A stretch of 64,000 nucleotides of DNA from Aquanectria penicillioides. Lineage: Eukaryota; Ascomycota; Sordariomycetes; Hypocreales; Nectriaceae. The notes under the pieces are model-generated. The model ran no database searches, was not told where the DNA came from, and saw nothing but the letters and a program-made list of their open reading frames with translations. The DNA lies in the NCBI GenBank assembly GCA_003415625.1, contig PYIU01000001.1, positions 2,418,001 to 2,482,000 on the forward strand, given 5' to 3'. Positions 61,065-64,000 of the stretch are shown one piece after another. A program made the translations under genes and the position numbers. Each line of letters begins with the position of its first letter. Within the stretch, counting starts at the first letter, position 1.

Positions 61065-61447
61065 TGTATTAGTAGATAGGGATATTAGCTAAAATATATA
61101 CCCTACCTAAAAGGGTATAGGGTAAGTAGGTTCGGTTAAAGATTAAATAGCCTTTTTAAGCAGCTACAAATAACTTAAAAGAGTATTAAAGCATCTAATT
61201 AAATGCTTTAAAGTATCCCTTAAAGAAAAGAAAGAAAGAAAATAGAGCAAAAAGTTATAAATAAAGTAATATTATAAAGGGCTGCACTAAAACTTTAATA
61301 GAGTCTAAATGCAAGGAATTTAGAATTTCAAAAATAAAAATTGGTTAGAGAAAACTGCCTATTTATTTCCTATATCTTTAAGGTCCCTTTTATCTTTCTA
61401 ACCAACCTAATAATAGATTGATTTATATTACTTTAGACTTTAATTTA
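61065..61447 (-). repeat. Gypsy-2 right LTR (5' LTR in element sense), 383 bp
   Basis: Full-length match to the other three copies; ends CTTTAATTTA before the target duplication atac. Retains GCATCTAATT where the other copies have GCATTTAATT, showing the less mutated state of the palindrome. Confidence 0.93.
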
Positions 61448-64000
61448 ATACTATTAAAAAAAGTACTTATATATTAATTGCTTTTACCTTAAGTTTTAAA
61501 TATAAAATTAAAAAAAGAAAAGAAACTAAAGGAAAGCAATATAAAGCTTTAGTATAAAAGGGAAACTTTAGACCTATATTTTAAGGCTTAAACTTACCTT
61601 TTAAAAAATATTCTTATTTAAAGAGCTTATAACTTAAATAATTTAAATTAAAGAAATAAAAACAAACTCTAAAGGAAGATAATTATTATATTTTATATAG
61701 GAAATTATACTTTAATGCTAATACCTAAAAGTGCTAAATTGCATTCCCTAAAAATATACTTAAGTAAATAAAAAGGCAAAAGTAAATAAATAAAAGATAG
61801 AAAATATAATTAAAAGATTAAATTAAAGTCTAAAAACTATATAAAAAGCTTAAAAAGTAAATTATATAATTGATTAAAGATTTAAACTAATAATTAATAT
61901 TATAAATTTTAATCTTAAATTTTATAGCTATTTTCTTTATTTTATATAGTAAATATTTATTATAAATCTTAATTATATTTAACTTAAAGATAATACTATA
62001 TATTTTTAATAATAAAAAGAAATTTAAGAATCTTAAACTAGCTTTATTTAGTAAAGTTATCTTTATTAAATTAAAGAACCTTTTAATCTTAAGATATAGA
62101 GATATAAAAATTAAAGTTTAAAATCTATAAGGTAAAGCTTATTTCCTTATTTTAAGGCATATTGCTTATTGCCTATAAATTAAAATAAATCTAATTTTAT
62201 TAAAAAGACTCTATTAATATAATTATTAGTAGGATTAAAGAAATAAAGATAATATTCTAAAATATAAAAGTAAGTAAGCTTTATATAAATTAAAGATTGC
62301 CTATAACTAGTATATTTTAAATTATAAGCCTATTACTTAAGAATAAAGCTTATTTATAATAAATAAACTTTATTATAATTTATAAATACTAAAATATCTA
62401 TAATAAATAGAAGCTATAAAATAGTATTATTAATTAAATTATTTAGGACTTAAAGCATTAAAATACTTAATTAATTATACTATTAATATAAAGATTAAAG
62501 GCCTAATAATAATTAAATATAATGCTTATAGATTAAGCAAAATAAAATGCTAAAAGCACTATAAACTATAAATATAAAGCTTAATTCCTAAAAAGTAAGT
62601 TTCTTTAGACTTTTATAACTTTTAATTTAATATAATAAACCTTTTTTTATATGCTATTATAATAGATTATGCATTAAGAATATATTAAGATTACTACTTT
62701 AAAAATTAAAGAGAAGAATAATTATTATTAATATTGCAAAACTTTACTTAAATATTAAAAATAAAATATAGAATTAAACTTTAAGTAATAGAAATAGATA
62801 ATAAGCTTTAAAAGAGCAATCTAGTCTATATATAGCTAGATTAAAGAGAAATAGCAGTAAAAGAAAGTGCCCCTTAAATACAATAATAGAATAGATTAAA
62901 AGAACATTTTAAGGAAATAATAAAAAAGAAAATAAAAGTTCTTGTAATTAAAAGTAATCTATTAACTAGACTATAGCTAGAGATAGTAAGAATAGCAGTA
63001 TATCTACTAAATTGAACTTTAAAATAGGGACTTAAGTGGAAAATACTATATAAAAGCTTCTTTTTATTAATTTAAAGCTTAAATAAAAATTGCAAGCTAT
63101 AAATTACTTACCTTAGGATAATTAATTATAAATTATTTATAATAACTAAAGATACTTAATTAAAAAAGAATTAACTTGCATTTAAAATAAGCCTAAAGGC
63201 TTAAATAAATTATTTTATAGAATATAATTTTTAAAACTTCTTTTATATTTAGAATTTAATTACTAACTAAATGTATATAACCTAAAATATTATCTTTAAT
63301 AAAAAAGACCTCTTTTTAATAAGCAATACTAAAATAAAAGAAACTATAGGTAAAAAGACCCTTAAAGAAATATAAATATAAATAAAAGCTCTTTTTAATA
63401 TTAAGTAAGTTAATTAAATAGATAATATTAATTAACTATAAAATAAGCTTTAAACTACTAAAATAAGCCTTTAAAATATAGTTAAAGACTTAAAAACTAA
63501 AAAGGAAAAGGATATAAATAAACTATAGATTAAAAATAAAAAATACACTTAACTATAGTTTAAACCCTTTTTAATTCTATTAAAAAGTTTAGCTTTTGCC
63601 TTTTTAGCTTTAGTAATAAAGCAAAAAGGAAAACATTTAATACTTTTAATATTAAATACTAGCTTATAAAAAGAATAAATTAAGCTCTATTAAGCCTTTT
63701 TTATAAAAATAAAAGCTATACTATTTAAAAAATACAAAAATACTATTATAATTAAGGCAATATATACTAAAATTAAATATAAAAAGTATAAACTAAAATA
63801 TAAGCTATAAAAAAATAAAATAGACTTTATTTAAAAGAAATAAAAACTCTATTAAAAGAACCTACCTTAAGTATTAAGTTCTTATAGAAATGTTTTTAGG
63901 CATAAGTTTAAGGCTATATTTCTAAAAGTAAAGAAAATATACTTAAAGAGTTACTAATAAATAAAGTCTTAAATTAAAATATTAAAAAGCAAAATTAAAT

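Larger units (their letters stand above)
49041..61447 (-). mobile_element. Gypsy-2: second 12.4-kb copy of the same Ty3/Gypsy family, RIP-mutated
   Basis: Length 12,407 bp, flanked by the 4-bp duplication atac (49037-49040 and 61448-61451), inserted in Copia-2 in the same orientation as Gypsy-1. Corresponding landmarks: gag CCHC knuckle 59097-59138, reverse transcriptase FLNNI codons 56509-56514, integrase remnant 54802-54990. Slightly less mutated than Gypsy-1 in places (for example TGTATTGGTGG at the left end). Only about 20 bp of net length difference separate the copies, so divergence is mostly by transitions. Confidence 0.9.
30400..64000. other. RIP-mutated AT-rich compartment
   Basis: From about 30.4 kb the sequence becomes extremely AT-rich and TpA-rich with CpG nearly absent, while paired LTRs and element copies differ mainly by C/T and G/A. 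That is the signature of repeat-induced point mutation. The only clear interruptions are the Copia LTR islands around 47.92-48.23 kb. No tRNA, rRNA, intact gene or CRISPR array was seen in it. Confidence 0.9.
47985..64000 (+). mobile_element. Copia-2: second Ty1/Copia retrotransposon, interrupted by Gypsy-2, runs off the window
   Basis: A 5' LTR at 47985-48195 (TGTTAAACC..ACACA) sits inside the 3' LTR of Copia-1, followed by a primer-binding-like TGGTTCGGTTC at 48198. A long + strand frame with RIP-type stops runs from about 48400 to the Gypsy-2 insertion. After Gypsy-2 the element resumes at 61452. Copia integrase is recognisable near the end: SAP..QQ-N-G (62865-62890), then AVYLLN near 63000 and a GLKWKT-type motif, the classic ..YLLNRTP..GWKTPYE stretch. 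Reverse transcriptase would lie beyond 64000. Inactive. Confidence 0.75.

Noticed and set aside
30400..64000. Mitochondrial DNA insertion or a centromere core as explanation of the AT-rich block
   Set aside because: LTR pairs, target duplications and retrotransposon motifs explain almost all of it. A centromeric or subtelomeric location is still possible but cannot be judged from this window.
1..64000. CRISPR arrays, rRNA and tRNA genes
   Set aside because: No regularly spaced repeats with unique spacers and no convincing tRNA TPsiC/anticodon pattern were found by eye; a tRNAscan run would be decisive.

Overview
This window comes from a filamentous ascomycete, probably a Sordariomycete and possibly Hypocreales (the order is an inference). 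The reasons are short GT-AG introns of about 50-130 bp with CTAAC-type branch points, compact GC-rich genes, orthologues of fungal housekeeping genes (CSC1-like channel, RRP41, PDI, VTA1, TIM50), fungus-specific families (2EXR/F-box-like, DUF7580, AcuF-type zinc finger), and a large AT-rich block mutated in the manner of repeat-induced point mutation (RIP).

Region 1 (1-21.6 kb) is a healthy gene-rich segment. Ten genes alternate strictly + - + - and form convergent pairs with 136-337 bp between stops: CSC1-like channel / M3 metallopeptidase; secreted FAD oxidase / zinc alcohol dehydrogenase; RRP41 / ER protein disulfide isomerase; VTA1 / 2EXR protein; TIM50 / small secreted cysteine-rich protein. 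Divergent promoters of about 0.6-1.2 kb separate the pairs. All ten reading frames are intact once introns are removed.

Region 2 (21.6-30.2 kb) is a decaying fringe. A GNAT acetyltransferase, a DUF7580 protein and the C-terminal tail of a C2H2 protein each carry one or two single-base frame breaks, and the tail also has a CAG-to-TAG type stop. A divergent ADF/cofilin-like gene lies among them. Intergenic spaces are longer and richer in AT.

Region 3 (30.2-64 kb) holds no intact gene. It is a stack of nested LTR retrotransposons, nearly all heavily RIP-mutated. Copia-1 (+ strand, 30224-47984) is interrupted by Gypsy-1 (30834-43259). Copia-1's 3' LTR is cut after 65 bp by Copia-2 (47985 to beyond the window end), which is itself interrupted by Gypsy-2 (49041-61447). 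The two Gypsy copies are the same family: about 12.4 kb, all four LTRs exactly 383 bp, perfect 4-bp target duplications (ctat, atac), pol on the minus strand, and about 4.8 kb of unexplained sequence between the end of pol and the 3' LTR. A 12-16 bp palindrome built on TTTAATTAAAT recurs through this family but not in the Copia elements. The order of insertion can be read directly: Copia-1, then Copia-2 and Gypsy-1, then Gypsy-2 after Copia-2.
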